A stretch of DNA of 64,000 bases from Luedemannella flava (lineage in GTDB: Bacteria > Actinomycetota > Actinomycetes > Mycobacteriales > Micromonosporaceae), in assembly GCF_039528515.1 (NCBI RefSeq), contig NZ_BAAALT010000020.1, positions 1 to 64,000 of the forward strand. The letters run 5' to 3'. Made by a program: the position numbers and the translations under genes. Shown here one piece after another: positions 24,168 through 33,579 of the stretch. Within the stretch, counting starts at the first letter, position 1. Each line of letters opens with the position of its first letter. The notes beneath the pieces were generated by a model. It was not told where the DNA came from and made no database searches. It worked only from the letters and a program-made list of their open reading frames with translations.

Positions 24168-24208
24168 AGAATGATAGCCAGACCTATTATAGGTCTGGCT
24201 ATCATTCT
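24168..24208. promoter_or_regulatory. 41-bp perfect AT-rich palindrome between ilvD and the ATPase gene
   Basis: Arms of 20 bases (24168-24187 and 24189-24208) are perfectly complementary around a single central T at 24188. It is much AT-richer than its surroundings. It contains TATCAT (24200-24205), seven bases before the GTG at 24212, consistent with a -10 element giving a leaderless transcript. It may be an operator, a bidirectional terminator for ilvD, or both. Confidence 0.75.
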
Positions 24209-24211
24209 GTC

Positions 24212-25681
24212 GTGACCGTAAAGCCATCACGCCTGTTCGGCCGCGATCATGAGTGGTCTGAACTGGTCGACTTCGCCTCGTCCGCGACTGCCGGCGCGAC
24301 GCTCGGTCTGGTCTACGGTCGTCGCCGGCAGGGCAAGACGCTGCTTCTCGAACTCCTGAGCCGCGAGTTGGGCGGCTTTCTCTTCGCGGCAACGCAGCAG
24401 ACCGAGGCCATGAACCTTGCTGACCTCGGCGCCGCCTACGCCGCGCACCGAGGTCTCGGTGTTCCCGTCGCGTTCACCGACTGGCGGCAGGCCCTGGCGG
24501 AATTGCTCCGCCTGGGTGAAGACCGGCAGGTGCCCGTCATCATCGACGAGTTTCCCTATCTCACGGCCGCGACGCCGGCGCTGCCGTCGTACCTGCAACA
24601 GGCGCTCAGCCCGTTGAGCCACGCCAAGGAGCACACCCGAACCCGGCTCATCCTGTGTGGCAGCGCCTTGACCACCATGACCCAACTGCTTGGTGGCGGC
24701 GCGCCCCTGCGGGGACGCGCGGTCCTGGAACTGGTGGTCAGGCCGTTCGGTTACCGGGAGGCCGCCGCGTTCTGGGGACTTCTGGACCGGCCCGAGCTCG
24801 CGTTCCGGGTGAACGCACTGCTTGGTGGAACCCCCGCCTACCTGGAAATGTCCGGAGGCGTGGGCCCCTCCGACGCTCGATCCTTCGATGCCTGGGTCAC
24901 GCGACGACTCCTCAACCCCGCGTCCGCCATGTTCCGCGAAGGCAATCTGCTCCTCCGCGAGGAACCGACGATCACAGACCCTTCTTCGTACGCGGCAGTA
25001 TTGTCAGCGATCAGCGCTGGCCGGACCCGGCGCAGCGAGATCGCGGCGGCGCTCGGCCGGCCCAGTACGGCCATTGCTCACCCACTCACCGGACTCGAGA
25101 ACATCGGGCTGCTGAACCGGGTTGACGATGCGTTACGCAGCAAGCGCGGCGTCTATCGCATCAGCGAACCGGTGGTGCGGCTCCACCAACTGATCATCTC
25201 CCGCCACGAACCTGAGCTGATCTCCGGACGCGCCGAGCGGGTCTGGCAGGAACAGGCCGACACGGTGGCGTCAAGGATCTACGGACCCCATTTCGAGGAC
25301 CTGGCGCGGGCCTGGTGCCGCGATTATGCAGACCTACGAACTTTGGGCGGTGCGCCGAGCTCAGTGCTGCCCGCGACTGTCGCGTGCCAGGAACACAAGC
25401 AGGGCCACGAACTCGACGTTGTGGTGCAGGAGAAGACGTCCAGCGATGGCTCCTCCGTCGTCGCCATCGGTGAGGCGAAGGGAACCAACTCACCGATGAA
25501 CATCAGCGAGTTGGACAGACTCGAACATCTCCGGGCCCTGGTTCCCACCGAACGGGTGTCCCGGCCGCCCAAGCTGATTCTCTTCGCCCGTGGCGGCTTC
25601 ACGTCCGACCTGACACACACTGCCGCACATCGCGAAGACGTCGAACTCATCGATCTCGCCCGCTTGTACTCCGGCGACTGA
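24212..25681 (+). CDS. AAA+ ATPase with C-terminal DUF234-like PD-(D/E)XK domain
   Basis: A 489-residue protein of the archaeal-type (MNS-like) ATPase group. Walker A is YGRRRQGKTLLL (about 35-46), Walker B is VIIDEFPYL (about 108-117), and sensor-type ILCGSALTTM follows. After the ATPase core comes a winged-helix region (RRSEIAAALGRPSTAIAHPLTGLENIGLLNRV). The C-terminal part has a nuclease-like HELDVVV ... VAIGEAKG pattern (Asp, then ExK), the hallmark of DUF234/PD-(D/E)XK domains. Codon third positions are less GC-biased than those of neighbours, and a large palindrome precedes it: both hint at horizontal acquisition. Function is unproven; a mobile-element or defence role is possible. Confidence 0.78.
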   Translation: MTVKPSRLFGRDHEWSELVDFASSATAGATLGLVYGRRRQGKTLLLELLSRELGGFLFAATQQTEAMNLADLGAAYAAHRGLGVPVAFTDWRQALAELLRLGEDRQVPVIIDEFPYLTAATPALPSYLQQALSPLSHAKEHTRTRLILCGSALTTMTQLLGGGAPLRGRAVLELVVRPFGYREAAAFWGLLDRPELAFRVNALLGGTPAYLEMSGGVGPSDARSFDAWVTRRLLNPASAMFREGNLLLREEPTITDPSSYAAVLSAISAGRTRRSEIAAALGRPSTAIAHPLTGLENIGLLNRVDDALRSKRGVYRISEPVVRLHQLIISRHEPELISGRAERVWQEQADTVASRIYGPHFEDLARAWCRDYADLRTLGGAPSSVLPATVACQEHKQGHELDVVVQEKTSSDGSSVVAIGEAKGTNSPMNISELDRLEHLRALVPTERVSRPPKLILFARGGFTSDLTHTAAHREDVELIDLARLYSGD

Positions 25682-25770
25682 CCAGTACGGCGCTGGTGCA
25701 CTGTGCCGCACGGCACGTCCTGTCCCGGCCGGCGCGCCTCCCCGCCCTGCTGACGCAGGCGGTAAGGTGG

Positions 25771-25855
25771 GCGTCGACGACCGCGACTGGCGCACGCGAG
25801 GTGGAATCGACCACCGGGGAGCGACCGCAGATCGGGAACACCGCGCGCCTGGGTG
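25771..25855 (+). ncRNA. ZTP (pfl) riboswitch upstream of glyA
   Basis: Core blocks of the ZTP riboswitch appear in order: GACTGGCGC (25785-25793), a GGTGG...CCACC hairpin (25800-25815), GGGGAGCGACC immediately after it, and CGCCTGGG (25846-25853) near the end. They match the pfl-motif consensus recalled for this class, which senses ZTP/ZMP, the signal of 10-formyl-THF shortage, and turns on folate one-carbon genes. glyA starts 35 bases later with a strong AGGAGG site. The first pairing (P1) is less regular than usual. Confidence 0.82.
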
Positions 25856-25889
25856 ACCCGGTCGCCGGCTCCTGCCAGGAGGAACGCTC

Positions 25890-27158
<1,269 letters not shown>

Positions 27159-27162
27159 CCCG

Positions 27163-27209
27163 ATCAGGGCCGCGGGCTGCCGGACCTACCGGCGGCCCGC
27201 GGCCCTGAT
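27163..27209 (+). terminator. Terminator after glyA
   Basis: A 15-bp perfect stem (27163-27177 with 27195-27209) starts four bases after the glyA stop, with extra pairing in its apex and a short T run (TTTAT) after it. It closes the metabolic region before the polysaccharide island. Confidence 0.82.
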
Positions 27210-27250
27210 TTATGGCAGCCGACCAACCAAATCCAGACACAACGTTATGA

Positions 27251-27278
27251 TTGCCCTTATCCGCGTAGATAAGGGCAA
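27251..27278. promoter_or_regulatory. Inverted repeat overlapping the ribosome site of the first island gene
   Basis: TTGCCCTTATC and GATAAGGGCAA form a perfect 11-bp inverted repeat with a CGCGTA spacer. The right arm contains the AAGGG that serves the methyltransferase ribosome site, so the hairpin would hide it; alternatively the repeat is a protein operator. Confidence 0.5.
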
Positions 27279-27283
27279 ATGCG

Positions 27284-28084
27284 ATGAAGGTACGATCCTT
27301 GGCTCGGCGCGCTCTCCGGCCGCTCGTGCCACGTGGGCGGCGGCGACGCGTGGCGCCGGCAACCGGGGCTCCGGTCGACGTCCGGGACATCGCGCATGAC
27401 CTGACGCGCCTCGCGGTCCATTTCAAGACCGACAAGTGGGGCACCCACCGGTACACGACGCACTACCAGCGCCACCTGGGGCATCTGCGCGACGAGCCGA
27501 TCAACCTCCTCGAGATCGGCATCGGCGGCTACAACCGCCCCGGCGCGGGCGGCGCGTCGCTGCGCATGTGGAAGCACTTCTTCCCCCGGGCCCGGATCTT
27601 CGGCCTCGATCTCGAGGACAAGTCGCATGTCCAGGAGGACCGGATCACCACGTACGTGGGCGACCAGTCCGACCCGGACACGCTGCGCGCGATCGCGCGG
27701 GACATCGGCACGCTGGACGTCATCATCGACGACGGCAGTCACCTGAGCCCGCACGTCATCCTGACCTTCCAGACCCTGTTCCCGCTGCTGGCCCCGAGCG
27801 GCATCTACGTCGTCGAGGACACCCAGACGTCGTACTGGCCCGAGTGGCGGGGTCGTCAGGAACGCGACGCGACCGACACGTCCATGAGCATGCTCAAGTC
27901 CCTGGTGGACGGGCTCAACTACGAAGAGTTCGTCGACGAGGACTACCACCCCACGTACACGGACCTCAATGTGGTCGCGGCGCATTTCTACCACAACCTC
28001 GCGATCATCGAGAAGGGCGTGAACGCGGAGGGCACCAACAAGAGGCGCGTCCTCAAGAAGCGCTATGGGCCGCCCGCGGAGTAA
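27284..28084 (+). CDS. Class I SAM-dependent methyltransferase, MycE-like sugar O-methyltransferase
   Basis: A 266-residue methyltransferase. The SAM motif LLEIGIGGYN (about 75-84) is followed by GGASLRMWKHFFPRARIFGLDLEDKS, then the metal-binding-type DVIIDDGSHLSPHVI and GIYVVEDTQTSYWPEW. These resemble the catalytic domain of MycE/RmtB-type macrolide or sugar O-methyltransferases, which often have a second domain that is absent here. First gene of the polysaccharide island and likely to methylate a glycan residue. Start ATG 27284 has AAGGG nine bases upstream within the inverted repeat. Confidence 0.78.
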   Translation: MKVRSLARRALRPLVPRGRRRRVAPATGAPVDVRDIAHDLTRLAVHFKTDKWGTHRYTTHYQRHLGHLRDEPINLLEIGIGGYNRPGAGGASLRMWKHFFPRARIFGLDLEDKSHVQEDRITTYVGDQSDPDTLRAIARDIGTLDVIIDDGSHLSPHVILTFQTLFPLLAPSGIYVVEDTQTSYWPEWRGRQERDATDTSMSMLKSLVDGLNYEEFVDEDYHPTYTDLNVVAAHFYHNLAIIEKGVNAEGTNKRRVLKKRYGPPAE

Positions 28085-28112
28085 CGGGCCCGCCCGCCGG
28101 TCGTTCTGCTCA

Positions 28113-28134
28113 CTGGACAGGCTTATCTGTCCAG
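28113..28134 (+). promoter_or_regulatory. Small inverted repeat upstream of the GT2 gene
   Basis: CTGGACAG and CTGTCCAG with a GCTTAT spacer form a perfect 8-bp hairpin ending 13 bases before the start codon. It overlaps the beginning of the AGGTGGGGGG site, so it may modulate translation. Confidence 0.4.
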
Positions 28135-28147
28135 GTGGGGGGCCGTG

Positions 28148-29704
28148 ATGGCGGACGTCAGCGTCGTGGTGGCCGTGTACAACACGATGCCGTACCTCAA
28201 GCGCTGCCTCGCCTCGCTGGCCCGGCAGACCATCGGCCTCGACCGGATGCAGGTCGTCCTCGTCAACGACGGCTCGACCGACGGCAGCGGCGACCGGCTC
28301 GACCGGATCGCCCGCCGGCACCCGGGCACGTTCGAGGTGATCCACCAGGCGAACTCGGGCGGCCCGGCCGCGCCGAGCAACCGTGGCCTGGAGCGGGCGC
28401 GCGGTCGCTACGTCTTCTTCGTCGGCGCCGACGACTACCTCGAGCCCGACGCGCTCGCCACGGCGGTCGCCATGGCCGACGCGCACGCCAGCGACGTCGT
28501 CGCGATCCGGATGGCCGGCGAGAACGGCCGCTTCGTCCACCAGGGCATCTTCGCCCGTACGGCGGTGGACATCGACCTGGCGACCTCGGCGCTGGCCTGG
28601 TCGCTGTCCAACGTGAAACTGTTCCGCCGGGCGCTCATCGAACGGCACGCGATCCGCTACCCCGAGGAGCTGAGCGTCTCCAGCGACCAACCGTTCACGC
28701 TCGCGGCCCTGACGCACGCCCGGCGCGTCTCGGTCGCCGCTGACAAGATCTACTACCACGTGGTACGGCGCGGCGACGCCAGCAACATCACGTACAGCGC
28801 GCACCCGGAGGAGCGGCTGCGCTGCACCGAAGCGATCATGGCGTGCGCGGAGCGGCTCCTGCCCGCCGGCCCGGCGCGCGACGCGGTGCACCGGCGCCAG
28901 CTCACCTGGGAGGCGGCCAAGCTGCTCGAACCCGGGCTGCTCGCCCTCGAACGCGACGACCAGGAATGGATCTGCGCGGGCGTGGGCCGGCTGGCGAAGC
29001 TGTACCTCACCGACGGGATCGGCGGGAAGCTCGACCAGCGCCGCCGCCTGCGCCTCAGCCTGGCCCGGGCCGGCGCGCTGGACGCCCTGCTCGCCACGCT
29101 CGCGGTCGACGTCCGCGACGGGCCGCCGGTGGTCGTGTCCGACGGCCGGGCGTACGCGGCGTACCCGTGCTTCCGCGACGCCACGCTCGGCCTGCCCGAC
29201 AGCTGGTTCGACGTCACCGACCACGCCGCGGGCCTGGTGGCCCGCGGGCTCACCGTGGACTCCGTGGACCTGACCGCGCGGGGCGGGCAGTGGGCCGTCA
29301 CGGTCACGGCGGGGGTGGCGCCGGGCGCGACGCTGCCGCTCGGGGCCACCCGCGTCGACGTGGCGGCCGGCGAGGTGAGCGTCCCGCTCACCGCCGACGC
29401 GGGCGCGCCCCTGGGGGCGCGGCTGCCCGTCACCGCCCTGGTCGAGGCGTGCCCGCCCGGCGGCGTGCGGCATCCGCTGACGCTGCGCCTGGCCGGGCTG
29501 GGCGAGCAGCGCGACGCGCCGATCCGCATCCCCGGTCCGCGCCTGGGCCGCACCGTCTACCGCCAGCTGGGCCGGGGTGTGTACCGCGCGACCTTCAAGA
29601 CGAACCGCGAGGGCGACGTCGCGCTTGACCTGCGGCCGGTCACGTGGGCCCACGTGACGGGCTGGCTAAGCCGCCGCCTGCGGCTCAAGGCCCGTCCGCG
29701 CTAG
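28148..29704 (+). CDS. GT2-family glycosyltransferase with long C-terminal domain
   Basis: A 518-residue protein with a GT-A glycosyltransferase N-terminal half: DVSVVVAVYNTMPYLKRCL, the VLVNDGSTDGS nucleotide motif, and a DxD-type VGADDYLE. The C-terminal 240 residues form beta-rich, glycan-unrelated modules (VTVTAGVAPGATL..., ending RRLRLKARPR) of no recognised family, possibly for acceptor binding. No membrane helices. ATG 28148 follows GTG 28145 in frame, and AGGTGGGG lies upstream. Its stop overlaps the convergent acyltransferase stop by four bases (CTAG). Confidence 0.8.
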   Translation: MADVSVVVAVYNTMPYLKRCLASLARQTIGLDRMQVVLVNDGSTDGSGDRLDRIARRHPGTFEVIHQANSGGPAAPSNRGLERARGRYVFFVGADDYLEPDALATAVAMADAHASDVVAIRMAGENGRFVHQGIFARTAVDIDLATSALAWSLSNVKLFRRALIERHAIRYPEELSVSSDQPFTLAALTHARRVSVAADKIYYHVVRRGDASNITYSAHPEERLRCTEAIMACAERLLPAGPARDAVHRRQLTWEAAKLLEPGLLALERDDQEWICAGVGRLAKLYLTDGIGGKLDQRRRLRLSLARAGALDALLATLAVDVRDGPPVVVSDGRAYAAYPCFRDATLGLPDSWFDVTDHAAGLVARGLTVDSVDLTARGGQWAVTVTAGVAPGATLPLGATRVDVAAGEVSVPLTADAGAPLGARLPVTALVEACPPGGVRHPLTLRLAGLGEQRDAPIRIPGPRLGRTVYRQLGRGVYRATFKTNREGDVALDLRPVTWAHVTGWLSRRLRLKARPR

Positions 29705-31779
29705 GGCCGTGACCGGGCGAACGCGGCCGAGAGGGCGTCCTTCAGCCTCGGCCGCAGCGACGCCGCGTAGGTCGCGGTGAGGTGGCTCTTGTCCCGGTAG
29801 ACGAGCACGCCGCCGATCACCGCGGCGCACCGCTCGGTGGGGCAGATCGCGTCGTTGAGGTCGATGAGCGTGACGCCGGGCAGGTCCCGCGCGGCCTCCT
29901 CCTGCGCCTCGCCGGTCCCCGTCAGCGCGGCCGACCGGGGGAACGCGCAGCGGGTCAGCCGCGTACGGTTCGCCGCGACGCAGTCCGCGATGTGCCGCGC
30001 GGGGTACGGCGTGTCCCGGAGGACGACTACGCGGGTGCCGGCGTCCACAAAGGAACGCCAGGTCCGGCGGAGCGCGTCGACCACCGCGGCGTCGTTCCGG
30101 CCGGACGTGCCGCCCCCGGGCAGGCGGACGTGGTACTGCGCACTGCTGGTGATGAGAACGTCGGGCCGGTGCGGGCCCGACAGCAGGGCGCGAAGGTCGC
30201 GGTTCCAGTCGAGACACGACGTCACCTGCCGGGCGGACTGCTTGACGATCTCGGCATCCAGCAGCGGGCACGAGGACTTCGTGTACATGCGCCCGCGCCA
30301 CCCCAGTTCCGTGGCGACGGGCTCGATCGCCGGCAGCCACTGCGCCATGTGCGAATCGCCGGTCACCGCCACCGTCAGGCGGCCGGCCGGATCCCCGAAC
30401 TCGCACGTCGTGAGCTTGCCGTAGGTCCCCGCGTGGCAACCCTTCCGGTAGGACGCGGGCATGTCACCCGAGGCCACGGCCGGGTCCGGGACGACCACGG
30501 TGGCCCGGTCCGCCGGCGAGCCGGCCGGGTCGTCCCGGGGCTGCGGCCGCAGGACGGCGGCGCCGGGCGCGGACCCGGGGGCGTTGCCGGCCACGGACGG
30601 CACGGTCGTCAGCAGGACAACCGCGACGAGCACGGGTACGCCCGCACTGAGCGCCCCGAGCCGCAGCGCGCGGGCTGGCACGCGCACCAGGTGCCGGCTG
30701 TAGCGGAACGGGTTCTCGACGAGGTGGTACGTCAGCGCCGCGGGCACGACGGACGCCGTCACGACCACCAGGCCGGCGAGCGCGGACAGTTCCCCGTAAC
30801 GTGCCTCGGCCGCGACGAGCAGGGGCCAGTGCCACAGGTACAGCGAGTACGAGATGGCACCGAGCGCCCGGAGGACCCCGGTGTCGAGCACGCGGGCCGG
30901 CCCGGCCCGGCCCGCCGCGGGACCGGCCGCGATCACCAGGGCGGCGCCGAGGACCGGCAGCGCGGCCGACCAGCCGGGGAAGGACGTCTCCCGGTCGAAC
31001 CCCACGAGGGCCGCGCCGATCGCGGCCAGGCCGGCCCAACCGAGCCACGCGGCGACCCGGCGGGGCAGGCGCGACAACCGGGCCGCGCCGAGGGCGAGGG
31101 CACCGCCCAACGCGAGTTCCCACAGACGGGTGGTGGTCACGAAGTACGCCCGCTCCGGCTCGGCGTCGGTCAGGTACGCCGACCACAGGGACGACGGCAC
31201 GCCCACCGCGGCGACCGCGCCGAGCAGCCAGGCGCGGGGCACGCGCGACCCGGGCTCGCGTGCGTGCCGCCGTGCCGACGCCCGTCGGCGGGCGACGAGC
31301 GCGCCGACGAGCACGAGCAGGACCGGCCAGATCAGATAGAACTGCTCCTCGACCGCGAGCGACCAGTAGTGCTGCAGGATGCTGGGCGGTTGGTCCTGGG
31401 CGAGGTAGTCGCCGGCCTGGTCGGCCAGCCGCCAGTTCACGACGTACGCGGCGGCCGCGATGACGTCGCCGGCCGTGTCGGACCACCGCGTGGCCGGCAG
31501 GCACCACCAGCCCAGCGCCAACGTGGCCAGCAGCACGACGCCCGCGGCCGGCAGCAACCGCCGCGAGCGGCGGGCGTAGAACGCGACCAGGTCGATCCGG
31601 CCGGTCCGGTCGAGCTCGGCGACGAGCAGACCGGTGATGAGAAAGCCGGAGATGACGAAGAAGACGTCCACGCCGACGAACCCGCCGGGCGCGAGCGGCA
31701 CGCCCGCGTGCCACAGCAGCACCAGGGCGACGGCTACGCCGCGCAGTCCCGCGATGTCGGGCCGGAAGTCGCGGGTCAC
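29701..31779 (-). CDS. Acyltransferase 3 family O-acyltransferase with SGNH domain
   Basis: A 692-residue membrane O-acyltransferase of the OafA/YrhL type. The N-terminal acyltransferase-3 domain begins FRPDIAGLRGVAVALVLLWHAG and has about ten membrane helices. The C-terminal extracellular SGNH domain carries the catalytic Ser in VTGDSHMAQ and the DKSHLT Asp-His pair. Such enzymes O-acetylate surface polysaccharide or peptidoglycan. GTG 31779 overlaps the aminotransferase stop (GTGA), placing it last in the four-gene sugar-modification operon. No signal peptide; the first helix does the insertion. Confidence 0.88.
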   Translation of the reverse strand: MTRDFRPDIAGLRGVAVALVLLWHAGVPLAPGGFVGVDVFFVISGFLITGLLVAELDRTGRIDLVAFYARRSRRLLPAAGVVLLATLALGWWCLPATRWSDTAGDVIAAAAYVVNWRLADQAGDYLAQDQPPSILQHYWSLAVEEQFYLIWPVLLVLVGALVARRRASARRHAREPGSRVPRAWLLGAVAAVGVPSSLWSAYLTDAEPERAYFVTTTRLWELALGGALALGAARLSRLPRRVAAWLGWAGLAAIGAALVGFDRETSFPGWSAALPVLGAALVIAAGPAAGRAGPARVLDTGVLRALGAISYSLYLWHWPLLVAAEARYGELSALAGLVVVTASVVPAALTYHLVENPFRYSRHLVRVPARALRLGALSAGVPVLVAVVLLTTVPSVAGNAPGSAPGAAVLRPQPRDDPAGSPADRATVVVPDPAVASGDMPASYRKGCHAGTYGKLTTCEFGDPAGRLTVAVTGDSHMAQWLPAIEPVATELGWRGRMYTKSSCPLLDAEIVKQSARQVTSCLDWNRDLRALLSGPHRPDVLITSSAQYHVRLPGGGTSGRNDAAVVDALRRTWRSFVDAGTRVVVLRDTPYPARHIADCVAANRTRLTRCAFPRSAALTGTGEAQEEAARDLPGVTLIDLNDAICPTERCAAVIGGVLVYRDKSHLTATYAASLRPRLKDALSAAFARSRP

Positions 31780-32900
31780 ACCGCGGTCTCGAAGAACGCC
31801 GTCACCGCGGCGACGACGCGGGCCTGCTGCTCGTCCAGGAGCTCCGGGTACAGCGGCAGGGACAGGCACTCGCGCGCCCAGGCCTCCGTGACCGGCAGGG
31901 CTCCGGCGGGCACGCCGAGGTGCGCGTACGCGGGCTGGCGGTGGATCGGGACCGGGTAGTGCACGCCGGCGCCGATGCCCCGTTCGCGCAGGAAGGCCAG
32001 CAACGCGTCGCGGTGGCGGGTACGCAGCACGTACAGGTGGTAGATGCCGCGTCGGCCGGGCGGTTCGATAGGCACGACCAGGTCGCCGACGCCGGTCAGC
32101 AGGCTGTTGTACCTGGCCGCCAGCGCCCGTCGCCGCTCGTTGGCCCAGGCCAGGCCGGGCAGTTTGGCGTGCAGGACGGCCGCCTGCAGCGTGTCGAGGC
32201 GGTGGGCGTACCCGACGATCTGGTGCTCGTACTTGGAGGTGCGGCCGTGGTCGCGCAGCATCCGCACCGAGGCCGCCAACGCGTCGTCGTCCGTGGTGAC
32301 CGCGCCCGCGTCACCGAATGCGCCGAGGTTCTTGCCGGGGTAGAACGAGAAGCAGCCGATCCGCCCGTACGAGCCGGCCCGGTGGATCGTGCCGTCCGGG
32401 GCGGTGAGCTCGGCGCCCTGCGCCTGGGCGGCGTCCTCGATGACGGGCACGCCCGCGTCCTCGGCGACGGCCGCGATGGCGGGCAGGTCGGCCGGGCAGC
32501 CGTACAGGTGCACCGGCATGACCGCGCGGACGCCGTCGATGGCACCCTTGAGCGCGACCGGGTCGAGGCAGCCGGTGGTCTCCTCCACGTCGACGAAGCG
32601 CGGCGTCGCGCCCAGCCAGGTGATCGGCTCCACCGAGGCGATGAACGTGTGCGCGGGCACGGCCACGACGTCGCCGGGTCCGATGCCGAGCGCGACGAGG
32701 GCCAGATGCACGGCCGCCGTACCCGAGCCGACGCCGATGGCGTGGCGGGTGCCGCAGAACCCGGCGTACGCCTCCTCGAAGAGGCCGACCTGCGGGCCGT
32801 TGATGAACTGGGCGCTGTTCACGACCTCGGCCATGGCGGCGTCGATGTCGGCGCGCTGGCGGGCGTAGGCGGCGTTGAGATCAACCAGCGGAATAGACAT
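31776..32900 (-). CDS. DegT/DnrJ/EryC1-type PLP aminotransferase (WbpE-like)
   Basis: A 374-residue sugar aminotransferase. N-terminal VDLNAAYARQRADID, GSGTAAVHLAL, the PLP-binding FIASVEPITWLG and VIEDAAQAQGA, and the Schiff-base Lys in FSFYPGKNLGAFGDAGA. It ends YPELLDEQQARVVAAV. Adjacent WbpB- and WbpD-like genes make it the 3-aminotransferase of the diacetamido-uronic acid pathway by context. It overlaps both neighbours (20 and 4 bases). An alternative role in another 3-amino-sugar pathway cannot be excluded from sequence alone. Confidence 0.87.
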   Translation of the reverse strand: MSIPLVDLNAAYARQRADIDAAMAEVVNSAQFINGPQVGLFEEAYAGFCGTRHAIGVGSGTAAVHLALVALGIGPGDVVAVPAHTFIASVEPITWLGATPRFVDVEETTGCLDPVALKGAIDGVRAVMPVHLYGCPADLPAIAAVAEDAGVPVIEDAAQAQGAELTAPDGTIHRAGSYGRIGCFSFYPGKNLGAFGDAGAVTTDDDALAASVRMLRDHGRTSKYEHQIVGYAHRLDTLQAAVLHAKLPGLAWANERRRALAARYNSLLTGVGDLVVPIEPPGRRGIYHLYVLRTRHRDALLAFLRERGIGAGVHYPVPIHRQPAYAHLGVPAGALPVTEAWARECLSLPLYPELLDEQQARVVAAVTAFFETAV

Positions 32901-33579
32901 GATGGCCTCCCTGGCAGGCGTCGTGGCGGGCTTGCTGGTGCGGGAACTGGTAGGGCTGGTGGTCCAGGCCGGCGGGGCAGCCGAGCTGGTCGACGTCGCC
33001 GACGTGCCGGGCCGGCACGCCGACCGCGACCGCGCCGTCGGGCACGTCCCGGGTGACGACCGCGCCGGCGCCGATCAGGGCACCCGCCCCGATCCGTACG
33101 CCGGGCAGGATGGTCACGTTGGCGCCGACCCGCGCGCCCCGGCCCACGTGGACCCCGGCGATGCAGGACGACACGGACGGGCAGCGTGGGCGGGGGGCGT
33201 TGGTCAGCGTCACGCGCGGCCCGAGCCACGCGTCGTCCTCCAGCACCGAGTACTCGGGGATGAAGCACTGCGAGTGCACCCGTACCCGGTCGCCGATGCT
33301 GACGTGGTGCTCCACGACGGACAGCGACCCGATGGACACGTCGTCGCCGAGCACCGTGTCCTCGCGGATGAGCGCGTGATGGCCGGTGGCGAAGCCGGCG
33401 CCGGCGCGGACCCCCGCGTAGATGACGGTGTGGCTGCGCACGAGCGTGCCGTCGCCGAGGACCGTGGGCGTGGGTTGGTCGGTGGCAGGCCGACCGACCA
33501 GGCAGAACTCCTCCACCACGGCGTCCGCGCCGAGCTGGACGTCGGGCCAGATGACGGCGGTCAGTCGCGCATCGACCAC
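32881..33579 (-). CDS. Left-handed beta-helix acyltransferase (WbpD-like)
   Basis: A 232-residue protein made of hexapeptide repeats (for example VHVGRGARVGANVTILPGVRIGAGALIGAGAVVTRDVPDGAVAVGVPARHVG). His in SVVEHHVSIG and the trailing VPDGAVAVGVPAR match sugar N-acetyltransferases of the WbpD/WlbB type. It would acetylate the 3-amino group of the sugar made by the neighbouring aminotransferase. GTG 33579 overlaps the oxidoreductase gene by 19 bases. The C-terminal tail (after about 200) is unlike the family. Confidence 0.8.
   Translation of the reverse strand: MVDARLTAVIWPDVQLGADAVVEEFCLVGRPATDQPTPTVLGDGTLVRSHTVIYAGVRAGAGFATGHHALIREDTVLGDDVSIGSLSVVEHHVSIGDRVRVHSQCFIPEYSVLEDDAWLGPRVTLTNAPRPRCPSVSSCIAGVHVGRGARVGANVTILPGVRIGAGALIGAGAVVTRDVPDGAVAVGVPARHVGDVDQLGCPAGLDHQPYQFPHQQARHDACQGGHHVYSAG

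Noticed and set aside
27257..29653. A long minus-strand ORF opposite the methyltransferase and GT2 genes
   Set aside because: Opposite-strand artefact of GC-rich coding; lacks any recognisable domain, and the plus-strand genes have clear motifs and ribosome sites.
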